Positions 10,244 to 22,788 of a DNA stretch of 64,000 bases are shown piece after piece. Position 1 is the first letter of the stretch. The number at the start of each line of letters is the position of its first letter. The stretch is taken from positions 530,281 to 594,280 of the forward strand of contig NC_057005.1 of assembly GCF_000002595.2 (NCBI RefSeq). Reading direction: 5' to 3'. This stretch comes from Chlamydomonas reinhardtii. Taxonomy: Eukaryota > Chlorophyta > Chlorophyceae > Chlamydomonadales > Chlamydomonadaceae. The translations under genes were made by a program, and so were the position numbers. The notes beneath the pieces were generated by a model. It was given only the letters and a program-made list of their open reading frames with translations. It was not told where the DNA came from and searched no databases.

Positions 10244-13200
10244 CTACTGCATGCCCAAACGCAGGGTGACTGCGCGGCGGTGCGCGTCCAGCCCCTCGAT
10301 CTCCGCCATCTTGGCCACGCTGGGGCCCAGGTTCTGAAGACCCTCGTACGTCAGGTTCTGTGCGGGGAGAAAGATGCAGGGATGCAGTCTGACGGGTAGG
10401 AGAGCGGGAAGCTGTCGGCAGCTTGCATGCCCAGGTGGGGAAGGGCCCGGCCGAGCTGCGCACCGCAACACCTCCGCGCACTGCCGCCCACTCCACCTGT
10501 CATCGCACCTTCGACCCCGTTCACACTCCCCGCCGAGCACCCGTCCTTCATTTTTTCATCCCCAATCGCCCTCCTGCCCTCGCTCCCAGCCCTCCCCCGG
10601 CCGGCCCCCTCCCCCGGGCCCCTGCCGCCTCTTCCCTCCCTCCTCCCTGCACACCTGCACAGTCATCTTCTTCGTGAAGCTGTCCAGGCTGACGCCCGAG
10701 TACATGCGCGCGTAGCCGTAGGTGGGCAGCACGTGGTTGGTGCCGCTGGCGTAGTCGCCCACCGACTCGGGCGTCCAGCGGCCCAGGAACACAGAGCCTG
10801 CAGATGTGCGCGTGTTAAACACAAAACAAACGGAACAAAGCCGCCAAACACGCGTGCGCAGTTACGGACCGATACCTACGCCGTGCGCGTGTGTGCGGGT
10901 CGTGGGCAACGTAAGTGCATTTTCGAGGTAAGGGAACTAATGAATCAGGAGCACGGCGCAAAAGCCGGCAATATGTGCGCACATAACGGACGCCACGCCC
11001 GCGCCTGCCCGGTCAACTGCGCGCTGGTGCTGGCACAGCCACAGGCACGTGGCGATGGCTGTCCCAAACCGTCCACGCCTCTCACAGCTCTCGCCCCCTG
11101 CCCCTCCCCGCCCCCGCCGGCCCACCCTTGCCCGCAAGCCCCGCCTGCACGCCCCGCCTCTCTCACCCGCGTTGTCCAGCTCGCTGAGCCAGTCCTCGGC
11201 GTCCTCCACGTTGACGATCAGGTGCTCCGGCGCGTACATGTTGCTGAAGCGGATGGCCTCGGCCCGCGACGCCACCTGCACCACATACGAGTGGCCCAGC
11301 GCCTTGCGCGCCGTCTCGTTGCGCGGCAGGGCGTTGCACTGGCGGTCCACCTCGGCCGACACCGCCGCCAGGTCCACACCCGGCAGCGCCACCAGGACCA
11401 CCTGCGGTGATGGCGGCGACAAGATGGCGACGGGCGGTGATGGGTGTTGCACACGAAGCTTTACTACGGACTTCCTGAGGCCATTGCACTTGAAGCCATG
11501 AGCGCCCCACATGTGCCCACATGCGGCCTGCAGCCCCACACTCATGCCGTGTACCCAGCCCGCTCCCCAGGCCTCTCTCTCAGCCAACGTTAACCCCCGC
11601 CCCCCCCAGCCCACATCATCTTTCCCGCACACCCCCTCTGACCCCCTCTCCTCCCAGTACACTCCTCCGTGATCCATTCGGACCGCCCCTGTGTGCGCCC
11701 TCCCCCTCCTCCCACTCCCCTTGTACTACATTCACTCCGACTTCCACCAACGGCTACCCGCCCTGCCCCTCCTGCCCCTCCTGCCCCCGTGCGCCCGCAC
11801 CTGGCTGTCGGGGCCGTGCTCGGCCTGGCTGAGCAGGTCGGCGGCCACGTGCACGGGGCTGGCGCCGGCGTCCGCGATGACCAGCACCTCGCTGGGGCCG
11901 GCCGGCATGTCGATGGCCACCATGGCCTCAGAGTTCTGTGGCAGCGGGGCGGCGGCAGGGGAGTTGCGTGGTTGGGACAGTGGGACGCGGGGGGGGCGTG
12001 CGGCTGAGGCGCGCATGCGTGAGTTTGGGTCAGGGGAATTCGGGGGCTACGCGGCGGGGTGCGGCCGCCCTCATTATCGACAGCCGTCCCGGACCTGAGA
12101 TGTGCCCTCCCTCTTTCCTTGTCCTTGACCCCGAGTCTCCACGGGTCCCCAGCCCTCCTCATCCCCTCCTCATCCCCTCCTGCACACGCACACACTCGCA
12201 CGCACCAGCGCACCCGCACCCGCGCACACGCACGCACCTGCAGCAGCATCTTGGCGGCCGTCACGTACTGGTTGCCGGGACCCAGGATCTTGTCAACCTG
12301 CGCCAACAGCCGTGCGGGAGTGCGTGCGTCGAAACGGGCAGACCCTGAGGCGGTCAAAACTGCGTATGCGGTGCGAGCTGCAGCCAGCGGGCTGTGGCCA
12401 CAGCGTGGAGGCACCGATTCCGTACACACGGCCAGCACCATTTGACACTGGCGACCTTTTAAGGACGCCCTCTCCCCAAGCAGCCCCCCCTCAGGCCCAC
12501 CTTGGGGCAGGAGGCTGTGCCCCAGGCCATGGCCGCCACCGCCTGCGCGCCGCCGGCCTTGAGGATGTGGGTCACACCCGCCTTCTTGGCGCAGTACAGC
12601 ACCTGCCCGCAGTGGGGCGCAGCACGATGGAGGGAGCAGCAGGGTGTGTGAGTGCGCGTGTGGGCGGGGCGTGGTGCGGTCACTTGGCCCAGCTGAGGCA
12701 ACGACAACAGGTGGAGTATGCGCGGGCGCCTGGGCTGCAAGTCCTTGCGCTCCGCACATCCGCACCGGGACGCCGCACCTGCACGCCACCGCCTGTGTCC
12801 AACTAGCCCGGAACCCTGCACTCCCCATCTCATCTGCCCGCGGCCTAAAGCAGCGCTCACACATCCGTAGCCATGCCACACGCACCGTTGGCGAGCGCAC
12901 CCTCCCCCCCGTGTGCAGTCCCCCCTATCCCTGCTGTGCGGCGCCTTGCCGCTCGCCGCCATGTGTGCTCCCGCCTCCCGCGCGCTCACCTCGGGCGTAA
13001 TGGTGCCGTCGGGGCGGGGCGGCGTGGCCAACACGATGGTGCCGCAGCTGCGCACGTGCGGGAGGGGGGGTGGCGCAGCAGGCAGTCCGAGTCAGCATGA
13101 TCACGAGCGGCACACGTGCGGCACACGTGGGGCATACGTGAACACCACAGGGTGCGGGGGCAGCTGGGGCGAGCGGGTGTGGGCAGCCCGGGCACAGCCT

Positions 13201-14891
13201 GATTGATGCACACAGGCTGCCTACTTTGTCCTTCGCCGTCCCAGCGTGCATGCCGCCGAGCGCGCATGCTAACAGCCATGGCCCTCCTGCCCCCCCCTTT
13301 TCCAAACATCCTAGCACCCCCCCCCGCAATGGCTACGTTCCAGACTCCACTCGCGTCCAACCCTTTCCGGCTCTTACAAACCAACTATCATGTCCACATG
13401 GGCCCACTCACCCACTGCCTCGCCATGTTTCGAACTGCCCCCTCCCCGCCGCCTTCCAACACGCCCTCGCAGCCCTCCCAGCCCTCCCAGCCCTCCCGCT
13501 CCCGAGCGGATCCCTGGCCGCAGCCGGCTGCCCGCTCACCCCGCGATGCCAGCGGGCACTGCCAGCATGAGCGCCGAGCTGGGCAGCACCGCTGTGCCAC
13601 CGGGCACGTACACGCCCACAGCGTTGATGGGGCGGGTCACACGCCTGTGGGGCGGCACGGATGGGGTTTGGCACGGATGGGATGCAGTTGTCGCTGACCG
13701 CCCTGGACCAGCGCTGGTGCGGCTCGGCAATGCTTGCCCAGAAGCAAGGGCGCAAGAGTGCGGGATCCTTACTACCCGGCTGTGCTTCCTCCACCGCAGC
13801 CCACAAAGCTCTGATCCTGTTTCTTCCCACCCACTTCAGGTTCCCACCACAAGTTACCCCTGTTCCCCAGCCTCCGCCCCTCCCCTCCCCTGCACCTGAG
13901 CCGCTTCAAATCCTCACCCCCATACAGAACCCCCCTTACGCCAGAGGCTCTCCCCCGCGACCTTCCCTTTCGCCCTTTCCCTGCGCCCGCGCCCGCACCT
14001 GCACTTGACGCCCGGCATGGTCTCCACCTCCATGGGCGCGGACTGCTGCGCCGTGTGGAAGGCACGGATGTTGTTGTACGCCACGTCGAAGGCATGGGTC
14101 ACCTCGGCAGGCAGCACCGGGTCAGGGATGTCCTGCAGGCAGCGCAGCGGCAGCGGCAGCGGCAGAGATGGGTCGGATGGAGCAGCGCGGCACAGTGCGA
14201 GGGAAGCGGCATGAGGAGGGGTCACACGTCGCAGCGGCGTGGCGCGTCTCATGCACCCGGCCCACCAGGCTGCACTGGGCAGCAAACAGACGACCTATAC
14301 GTCACCCCTTATGCCCTCATGGGCAGCGCAACAGGTTGCCACGAAGTATGACACGTGGGCCCTGACTACGTAGTGCCCCGCCCATCCACACCTCGATGGG
14401 CACGCACACGGAGTCCAGGTTCACACGGTCGAACTTTGCCGTATACTCGCGCACGGCCGCATCGCCGTTTGCGCGAACGTTCTCCACGATAGGCGAGACC
14501 TGCGCGAAATGAGCGCGGTTTGGTGAAATCCCGGTGCAGCCCCCGATGCCGCTACAAATCGCGCCCACATAATTTACTCGATATGCCCAAATCATGTTAA
14601 TCAAATCTAACCCTCAGGACAAGCCGCCGCATATGTTGTGGTGCTTGCGCGACTCACAGTGTTTAGGATTGAGGTGAAATCAATACGAGGACGAGCCAGA
14701 ACCTGCTTCAGCTCCGCTGGGTTAAGCTTGCTGTATTGGTAGGTGCGCAACGTAGACGGGGCCTCCATGGCGACAGCGTTCACTTGCAGTCGCTGCTGGC
14801 GGGCACAGCGGCTGGAAATGCGGGGAGTAGCAAGACGCTGAGTGGGGCAGGCCTGCTTGGAAGCTGGGGCCCGGAGCTTGCCAGCGAGCAT
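10244..14891 (-). CDS. HISN8: Histidinol dehydrogenase, plastid-targeted (EC 1.1.1.23)
   Basis: Eleven exons, 5' to 3': 14891-14658, 14499-14392, 14132-13999, 13644-13540, 13047-12990, 12602-12501, 12297-12238, 11935-11801, 11401-11167, 10797-10655, 10357-10244. They sum to 1428 nt, 475 aa. The enzyme makes the last two oxidations of histidine synthesis, histidinol to histidine, using NAD and zinc. Zinc ligands Q304 and H307 (LLSQAEHG), D405 (ESVGDYASG) and H464 (GLDAHRRAV), and the catalytic pair E371-H372 (YAPEHLIV), are all present. Their spacing equals that of the E. coli enzyme (259, 262, 360, 419, 326/327) with a constant offset of 45, which strongly supports the exon model. The first 40 or so residues are basic and serine/alanine-rich, as in a chloroplast transit peptide. 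The first ATG after an in-frame CTAG-containing leader was taken as the start. Confidence 0.97.
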
Positions 14892-15554
14892 CGCGTTTTC
14901 GTGCAACTAGTACAACTCAAAGGAAGGTTTGTCTACTGCAGCACTTTTGTGCCAATGCTCACTGGATGGGGGACAACAACTTAGGGTAAGGATGGAAAGG
15001 CGCGCTGGGATTGCATGAGCAGCGTCATTTCACCTCCCATGCCCTCCACCTCACGCCTCCTCACGCCTCCACCGTACATCGGCATGCGGCGTGCCGGTGG
15101 CACATACTACATGCTACACAAATGGCGCCTATGCGCTTCTCCGAAAAAATCCAAATCCCTCCGGGCAAGCCGTATGCGGGCAGGCCGGTGCGGCCCGCAC
15201 CTGCCGGCATCTATCCTCACTCCGCAGTGGTAGTCGCCATCCCTCGCCTGCCGCTTCCCCGCATTCGAAAGCCGGGGCTTCACCTAAGCTACATGAGAAT
15301 ACACAGTACCGTCTGTACGAGCGCGCGCTCGACATGACCTACTCGCGCAGCCGCTGCTCCGCACCCGCACCCGCTCATGTGCCTCCATACCTTCAGCTTC
15401 ACCTGAGACGAATGACATTCCCCTCTTGACGACCTTGTTACGCACTGCAGTGCCCTATTCGCCATACAGCATTCGGCGCCTGCCCATTGATAGCCATCTC
15501 ACGCTCGTACGACCTCGAATGGCCCACGGCGCGGTCTGCCTGCACGGCAGCTGC
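14892..15554. other. HDH promoter and TPX2-like gene 3' flank
   Basis: A 663-base stretch between the start of HDH and the stop of the next minus-strand gene. I see no TATA box, no TGTAA on the minus strand and no RNA gene. Confidence 0.45.
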
Positions 15555-18151
15555 TCATGGCTGCGGTGCAGCCAACGTGGACGACACATCCTGTAGGTAG
15601 GCGAAGACGAAGTCAGATGCTGCAACGTTAAGACGGAACAAGCGGAGCATGCAACCACGTGCAGACGAAACCAGGCGGTAAAGGGTAGCGACCTACCGTC
15701 TGCGCCGCGGAGGACCGCTTCGGCGACGTCTTTGAAGCGCTCGCTGGGCCGCCCGTCGCCACGCTGGGCGCCGGGGTTGCCTTGAACTTCGGGATGCTGG
15801 ACTCCTGGCGCGCCTTCTCCTCCCGCTGCAAGGGGTAAGCGTCCACCAAGTCAGCCAGAGATAGTCCAGATACAATAGCCCTCTTGCTTGCGGATAAACA
15901 CGCTTGCATGCACGTGCAGCCACTACGCCCGGCGGCCCTCAAGGCCTTCCATTGCCCTCTGCTCATGACTTGCACCGCGACCCCCACCCACCTTGCGCGC
16001 GAGCTCCTCCTGCGCCTTCTGGTGCCGCTCCATGGACGCCAGGCGGAACGGCTCCGGCGTCCCGGCCTTGGCGCCGGCGGCACCCGGGCTGGAGGCCGCT
16101 CCCGGCATCGACTTGGTCATCGCAGGGCTGCTGCCCTTGGTGGCCTTGGAGGACTCCGCCTATAGCGCAAGAGGACAAGGTATAGTTGTTCACAGCGAGC
16201 GCATTGGCTCACACATTTTGCACACGTATGCAGACGTGTTTGCAAAACCATTCATGCCTCAGTGCTGATTCAGATCCTGCACAGTCGCTCGCGGAGGAGA
16301 GGGTGCTTGTACGCGGAAAGGCAGCGTACCTGCAGCGTCTGGCTAGCTTTGAGGTCGGCCTCCTTGCTCGCCTTGGACTTGCCCGCTGTCCACGCCTGCA
16401 GCCAGCACACGTCCAGTCGGTAGGGTCCGTTTGGATGGACTCAAACGCATTGGCATCGTTAGCACCCCACCCATAATCTCAGACGGAGATACTGTAGAGG
16501 ATGCATTGCCACGACCAGCAAACCCCACACCCACCAGGAACGCCGCCGTGGGCCGGAGCAAGCTGCTGCGGATGTTGTCGAAGATGGGCTTCTTGGGCTC
16601 CTTCTTCTCCTCGGGCGTAGCGCTGGAAGGGCGCGGCATGGAATAAAAGTTTCGCCGCAGCGGCTTGGCAGTGCTGGCGAATGTCACCGGCGGCGGGGGC
16701 GACGAGGTCGACGGCACGTCCGTGTCCTCCTTAAGCAGGCGCGCCTGAAACAAGGGGGACAGAATGCATCGGTTCAAATCCATCAAGCTGCATGTGGAGC
16801 GTGGGGCGCGTACACAAAGGAAGACGTCTTGGACAACACCGTAACAATAGGCTAAGAAATAGGCTGAGACCCACCTTGTGCGAGGCCGTCGCCCTCGCGT
16901 AAGAAGGCAGCCGCGCGGGCGGCGTCTGCGTGGGCATAGCTGAGGCGGGGCGCTCCTTGGCGGCGGCCGAGGAAGGCGTCACCGCCGGTCCCCGCGCCGT
17001 CAATGGGGCCGAGCCAGGCCGCGGCGGTTTGGACGAGCTGGCGCTGCTAGCCGCCAGACCTGCCGCAGGCGTGTGCTTGCCGTTCATGGACGGCGTGGGT
17101 GCTGCTGCGGCCGCCATGGGTGTTGGGATGGTTGTTGAGGGCGAAGCGCGCGTCGCAGGCTTTGCGGCCGGGCGTTCCCGGGGCGTGGCGTGCCCTGCTG
17201 CCGGCGTGACAGGCGTTGCGGCAGCCGGGCGGGGGATGTGGCTGTGCCGTGCGCTGTGCGGCGTGGCCGCTACTGGCGTGCTCGCTGCCGCCGCGACGCT
17301 TGCCGCGACCGGTGGCTTTATAAGGAAGTTGGGGTCCGGGTGGTCCGCGTGCGTCGCCGAGCTGGAGCTGGCTGCAGGAGGCGGGGTCGCTTGCTGCGGT
17401 GCTGGAGAAGGCGCCGGAGCGGGCTCCGCGGCAGGGCTGGCCGCCGGTGCTGATGCTGCAGCCGGCGCGGGAGTGGACGCAGCCGGTGCAGCGGGCGGCG
17501 CAGAGGGCGCTGGCGCAGCCGCTGCAGCCGGCGCTGGTGCAGCCGGCGCCGGTGCAGCCGGTGCAGCAGCAGCAGCTGGTTGGCTCGCCGCGCCCGCTTG
17601 CGCCAGGAGCGCTGCTGGTGACTGTGTCTTCCCCGGCGATATACGGGTGTGAGAGTGAGCGCGTCCCGGTTGGTGCGCGCCGGTGTGCGCTGGTGCTGCT
17701 GGCACAGGCTCGGGCTCTGTGCGGGCAAGGAGTTGGCCAGTGGTCAGCCAAACGGTCAAGCCTGGTGCCTCGCGCGTCCATAACGCTGGGACAATTTCAT
17801 TTCAGCGTAAAACGCACCTTCGTCCACCTCAGCGAGCTCCTCCGCCGTCAGTTTGGCTCCGTCACCGAAGTTGACCCCAGCGCGCAAGCACTCCTTGCGG
17901 CACACCTGGACCACCGCGCTCGCCTCGTCCGTCATCAAGAACAACTGCTCTGACGCCTCCGACACGCTAAGCAGACCCGAGCCCAGGACAAGCGCGTTCA
18001 AATCGTTGATTTCGCACGCGTCGACTGTATCCTGCAGCAGGTCCGCGGAAAACTTGGCCTTGCGCAGGCACTTGACCAGGAAGTCATGACTCTTGACGCG
18101 CTCGAGCACGTCTTCCGCCGTGCCCGAGGACCTGGCTTTGTCTTCAGCCAT
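15555..18151 (-). CDS. TPX2/WVD2-like microtubule-associated protein
   Basis: Seven exons, 5' to 3': 18151-17818, 17716-16875, 16744-16535, 16395-16330, 16159-15992, 15825-15697, 15590-15555; 1785 nt, 594 aa. Near the C-terminus (about 518-560) is a TPX2-type motif: PFRLASMERHQKAQEELARK, then REEKARQESSIPKFKATPAP. This matches the F.L...R...K...L..K....FKA.P.P pattern of the TPX2 C-terminal/KLEEK domain. Family knowledge suggests binding to microtubules or spindle structures. Residues 1-112 are acidic and helical with no domain I can name. Residues 113-390 are an Ala/Pro/Ser-rich disordered linker. The last small exon is the least certain: reading through donor 15697 gives a different tail ending at 15628, and another acceptor would give a longer one. 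Confidence 0.75.
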
Positions 18152-19161
18152 TGATCCTGCCCTTCCGCAGGGAGGCCCAAGCTAATGGGCGAGCGATACG
18201 CCCTTTCAGTATCTAGGGACCGCTTGAGAGCCTGGTATGGTTCAAAGGCAGAGGCCGTTCACAAGTTGCGGTCAATGTCCAGAAACCTGCTCCGCTGAAA
18301 AGTCTTAGCAGGTGCAATTGAGTTGAGGAATCAAAATATGCAGAAGTGTGGCGGAACGAACGAATGCCCACAACGGCCTTGCTTTTCTCGGGCACGCATG
18401 GCCGGGATGCTGCGCAACCTTTCTGCGCCAAAAGTTACCCCATGAATTGATGCCCAAATGTTTACCTGAGCTTCAAGAGTAGAGTTGGTTAGGCCCTTCG
18501 GCAGTTACACCCCCGTCCCCGAGCCCCCACACGATACTCAGCCCACGACTCAGCCCCCCCTGCTGCTCTCGCACCGCACGCGCCCAACCATAACCGCTCC
18601 GCAACCCCCCCCATCCATTAAGCTTATGTCAGGACTGCACCTGCCGTGTGCAAGCGCTACATCAGGTGCCCCCAGTCGCGATCGGCCATAGCTGCGGCCC
18701 TAAACGGACGTCAGCCGTCTGCCGAGGCTGTCCCGTTGTGCGTCCAGTCCCACCCGCGGCCGGAACATCGGGAACTTTAGAACCCTCGTACTTAAACCAC
18801 ATCCCTCACAGACGTTGTAATGAACTGGGCTTAAGCTAATGCAGCAATAAATGCGACACTACGTCCACTGCGCCTCCTGCAAGCGGCCCATCGTGAAAGC
18901 GCATTAGCAGCCCCCCCCCCTGTTCTTGCGGTCCTTGGCCCTTTCAACCCCTCATTCCTACATACGTGCTAGCCTTGTGGCTAAGCACTGAATTTACGGA
19001 ACACACCGTTGCAATGTTCGCATCCGTCACCGGCATGCCGCGCAGTGCTTGCCATCCGGCCACATCGCATCAGTTTTTTACCATAGTTCACGATGAACGC
19101 GCTCACTTGCGCTGTGCACATCCTGCTGAGACTGCCCACAAGTGTACCCAGGTCATTTAGG
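18152..19161. other. Intergenic, 1 kb
   Basis: This stretch lies between the TPX2-like gene start and the hydrolase stop. TGTAA on the minus strand at 18505-18509 may end the hydrolase transcript (3' UTR about 650 bases). Otherwise I see only C-rich low-complexity sequence and no RNA gene. Confidence 0.45.
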
Positions 19162-22100
19162 TCACGTGCTGGGAAGGGCCTGACATGATGTCATGGCACC
19201 GACAGCAGGCGGTGCCGCCGTCGCAGCACCAGCCGCATCGAGGGCCACCTGTGCCGCAGTGTCGTCGCTGACACCAGCACCCAATAAGACAGGCCGGAGC
19301 ACATGTGGTTGCGGCTTCGCAGGATCCGCAGCCGCTGAGCCCACGGCGCCCGACGCAACGATGGAGTCCGCTAAGTGCATGCAGACCTGCAGAGTGGGCA
19401 CAGGGGTAACAGGGACATGCCTCAAGCGACGAGCGCTGTCGCCCAACTCTAGCAGCCGTGGAACACGGTTACACATGGAGTCCAACTTTGATGCGCACAG
19501 CTTACGGTGGCTGCGCACTCCCGCGCAATGAAGTGGCCGCCGTCTATGAGGATGAAGGCAGCTCGCAGCTGCTTGGCGGTGCGCTCGCCGTACTGCCAGT
19601 GCGCCATGAGGTCGTGGGAGCCATGCACCAGCTTGACCGGCACCCTGCAGCGCAGGCGCCAGGCGCCAGGCGCGGCACACGTGAACATGCCAACCGATGT
19701 GGGTCAGGTGCGGCAAGCGAAGTGCGGGATGCCTGCCCGCTTCAGACCTGGAACACCCGCGCCGATCGCCCGCCCCCCTTGCTGCCAGCGTGTGCCGCCG
19801 CTCACCCGTCCGCCACCAGCTCGCTGACGCGGTGTTGCTCCGCCGCCGTCAGCGAGTGGTTCCACACGGCGTGCAGTTGGCCCACAAGGCCGCAGTGCGG
19901 CTGTGGGGCGCCCATCTGCGCCGAGGGGCACACAGCGGAGGTCAACAGGGCACACGGCAACATTTGAGAAGCTACTGAGTGCTGCTTGCCCATGAGCTGA
20001 GTGTCGACAACTTATGATGTTAGTTGGGTACTGAGCAAACATATGTGAAATTCGAAAAGGGCCTTGTCCCACTGACGCACCTGGCTGGTCGCGACGTACT
20101 CGTCCACCAGGGCCTCTTCCACACGCCGCGCCTACAGCCGGTAGGCATGCGTGTGCAGGGACGGTGTACGGTACGCACGCACGCACGCACGCACCAGCGG
20201 CCCGCACCACGAACGAACGAACGAACGCATGCAGCCACGCACGGGACAGGGGTGTTTTTGGGGGGCTTCGCGCCCCCCCCCCTAAACCTCTTGACTCCGA
20301 AGGCAAGCAAAAGGCGGAGAAAAGGCAGCACGCACCTGCGCAGCCGCAGCTGCCGCCATACCATGAGCAGCCGGCGTTTTGGAGTCATCGGACCCCAGCG
20401 TTGCGGCCTGCATAGTACAGACACACCAAGCATTTTCGCGCTTACTAGGCACACGTCAATGGGGTCAGTCGCCCTATGACCTTGCTAGCGCCAATCCACT
20501 CCCCGTCGGACCTGAGTAAGCAGTCTAGCCGTAGCACCACATCACGACAAGACGGACCATACTAACCGTAGCAGCAAAACGAGCCCATGCACAGCCCCGC
20601 ACTGAGCAGCCCTACAATACTACACAACCACACACACACACACACATATATACAAACACACGTCTTTGCGCTTTGTTATCCTTGTGCTCTTGAAAACAAA
20701 CATACAGCCACGCCTTGCTCACCTCGACCTGCGCCAGCAGTGTGTCGCGGCTGAAGTGGAAGTGCACGTCAGCGTGGGCGCGCTGGTGCGGCGTGCGCGC
20801 CATCGCCGCCCACAGCAGCAGCTTGAGCGCACGCCACTTGGTGGGGATGATCTGGTCGGCGGCCAGGGGAGGAGAAGGAGACGTGGTTAGGTGCAACCGA
20901 GCCAAGGTTGTGCATGACTTATGGCGCGCGGCGGGAGCAGGCCACCGATCCGCCAGAAGGCTGAGTCAATGCGGCACAACCGAAGACATGCACACCGCGG
21001 ATTACGGGAAACAACGGGCAACACTTCCATCTCACGAACCACAATGGAGCGGACGGCTCTCGCTGGCAACCCGGATTTACCCAGTCGCCCCACCTGCCAA
21101 CCTCCGCCAGTGACGGACAGGGCAGTGAGCGAGTGCAGGCGCTGCGGCGCGGCCGCCCCCAGCTTCAGCGCCACCATGCCGCCCATGGAGAACCCCACCA
21201 CGTGCGCCCGCTGCCAGCCCAGATGGTCCTGCCGGGGACAGTGGACAGTACACGCAGGTCGGCGCCATTTCTTACGCGTCTTCATACAGTGCAGCAACCT
21301 GGGCGAACAACACTTCTGCGCAAACCAGGCTATCTGGTGATGATCTTCAACAGCCCACCGAGCGCCCAACACACGCGAATGCCCAACACACGCGATGCAC
21401 ACGCACCAGGACTGCAACTGCGTCCGCAGCCATGACGGCGGTCGAGTAGGCGGCCCGGGGCTCGGGGCTGTCGCTGTCGCCGATGCCGCGGTTGTCGTAC
21501 ACAGCGAAACGCACACGACTGATGCGGTGCAGAAGCTCCGAGCCGGCCTGTTGGTCGAGTTGTGGGATGTCAGTTCCTCGCGAGCCAGTCCTCTGCGGCC
21601 TATCCATATGACACACATCAAGGTTTTCGGCCGCCCTCAGCCCCGCACCTAAAGTCCCATAGGACAACGGTCGCACCTGCTGCGTCCAGTGGTGAACAAT
21701 CGGCAGCCAGCCGTCACGCCCAGCCGCAAACCCTGCCAGAGCGACAAACTTCACGTCAGCCCTCACACCAGACGACAGCTTAACACGCCGTCGCACCCTG
21801 CTCGCGGCTCTTACCCATGATGCACAGCACATTCGCCACACCATCCTCATCCACTGCCGCAGAAGCGCAATCCGCTTGAGCTGGCCCTGCTGCCGTGTCC
21901 CCCAAGGCAGCTGCATTGCGGCTGCCGTCCGAGGCCCCCACTTCGTATACATCCACGTACAGCCGGGTCCCGTCTGCTGCAACCGCGTGGCCGGCGTGGC
22001 GCGCTGTGTGCTTAATGGCCTGGCCGTTGTTGAGTACCTCATGCGCTAGGCGTGGTGCGTGTTGCCGCAGCCTCGTCGCGTGGGCTGCAGTTTGTGCAGC

Positions 22101-22319
22101 GCTGGTGCGTAAGGCAGCATCAGCTGCAGCTGCTGTTGAGCCGGCACAGGCATCAACTGCTACTGTTTGGCTGTATTGGTGCGCATGCGCATCCTTATAA
22201 CTGTGGGAAAAGCAACCTTTAGGCGCATCTTGAGTGTCTGAAGCGGCGGAAGCGGCTGCGGCGGTGGAGCCCGCTGCTGGCTCGGAGGAGAACCAGCGTG
22301 TAAACCAGCTGCCTGTCAT
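19162..22319 (-). CDS. Alpha/beta hydrolase-fold protein
   Basis: Nine exons, 5' to 3': 22319-21815, 21732-21677, 21547-21407, 21228-21094, 20851-20723, 20131-20081, 19915-19806, 19644-19506, 19386-19162; 1491 nt, 496 aa. The core carries a full catalytic triad: nucleophile S248 in the elbow VVGFSMGGM, D387 in LVHGSHDLM and H413 in DGGHFIA. VYDNRGIGDSD marks the strand before the helix typical of this fold, and GFAAGRDGWLPIV is at the oxyanion position. Residues 1-160 are an Ala-rich extension, possibly an organelle-targeting or disordered region. Upstream in-frame codons reach 22493 without an ATG, so 22319 is the first in-frame ATG. The substrate cannot be told from sequence; esterase or lipase-like activity is inference. 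Confidence 0.85.
20150..20292 (-). repeat. GC-rich dispersed repeat with GCAC/GAAC tetranucleotide runs
   Basis: On the minus strand this reads a GGGGGGCG...AAGCCCCCC hairpin, then CCCCTGTCC and GTGCGTG, then (GTTC)4 and (GTGC)5. The same order of parts occurs at 32395-32525. It lies in the hydrolase intron 20132-20722. Confidence 0.6.
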
Positions 22320-22520
22320 CAGACTAGCTGGTGGGATCACGGCCACCGTGCGAAGCGAGTCGAGTTGAGAGGTACCTCTTAGGCTTGCAGCCGCTATTGC
22401 AGCGCTCGGCGGACGGCCCGTTAAGGCCCCGCCAAGAGCCCGCGCCCACGTTGCGGGGACATGAGTCGGCGGAATGGTCAGCACGAAGGTCACAGCGAGG
22501 CCCCTGTGGACTCCCTCAGC

Positions 22521-22528
22521 TTTATATC
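22521..22528 (-). promoter_or_regulatory. TATA box of hydrolase gene
   Basis: GATATAAA on the minus strand, about 200 bases upstream of the hydrolase ATG at 22319. A start site near 22495 would leave a leader of about 175 bases. Confidence 0.5.
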
Positions 22529-22775
22529 AAGGGGTTTGACTCTCCTAATGGTCCTGGAAGTGTCGGCGGCACGACTGAACTCTGGTCGCTAAAGCCGTTG
22601 CGGAATGTGCAGCAATTCTTGTGCGCTGTCAGGTCAGCGTTAATCACGATCGCGTGTTATATGTGTTTAGGTCACTGGGTATGCCAGGAATTATGAGCCG
22701 AGGTCTCTGGGGTTTCGCCACCGCATGCACTCGCGATTCAATCGCCATGGACAATGCAACGCACTCGTCCTGGCT

Positions 22776-22788
22776 TCAAGGTCAATCA
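22776..22788. repeat. Left target-site duplication of LINE
   Basis: The 13-mer tcaaggtcaatca is repeated exactly at 25024-25036, on the other side of the LINE. Confidence 0.75.
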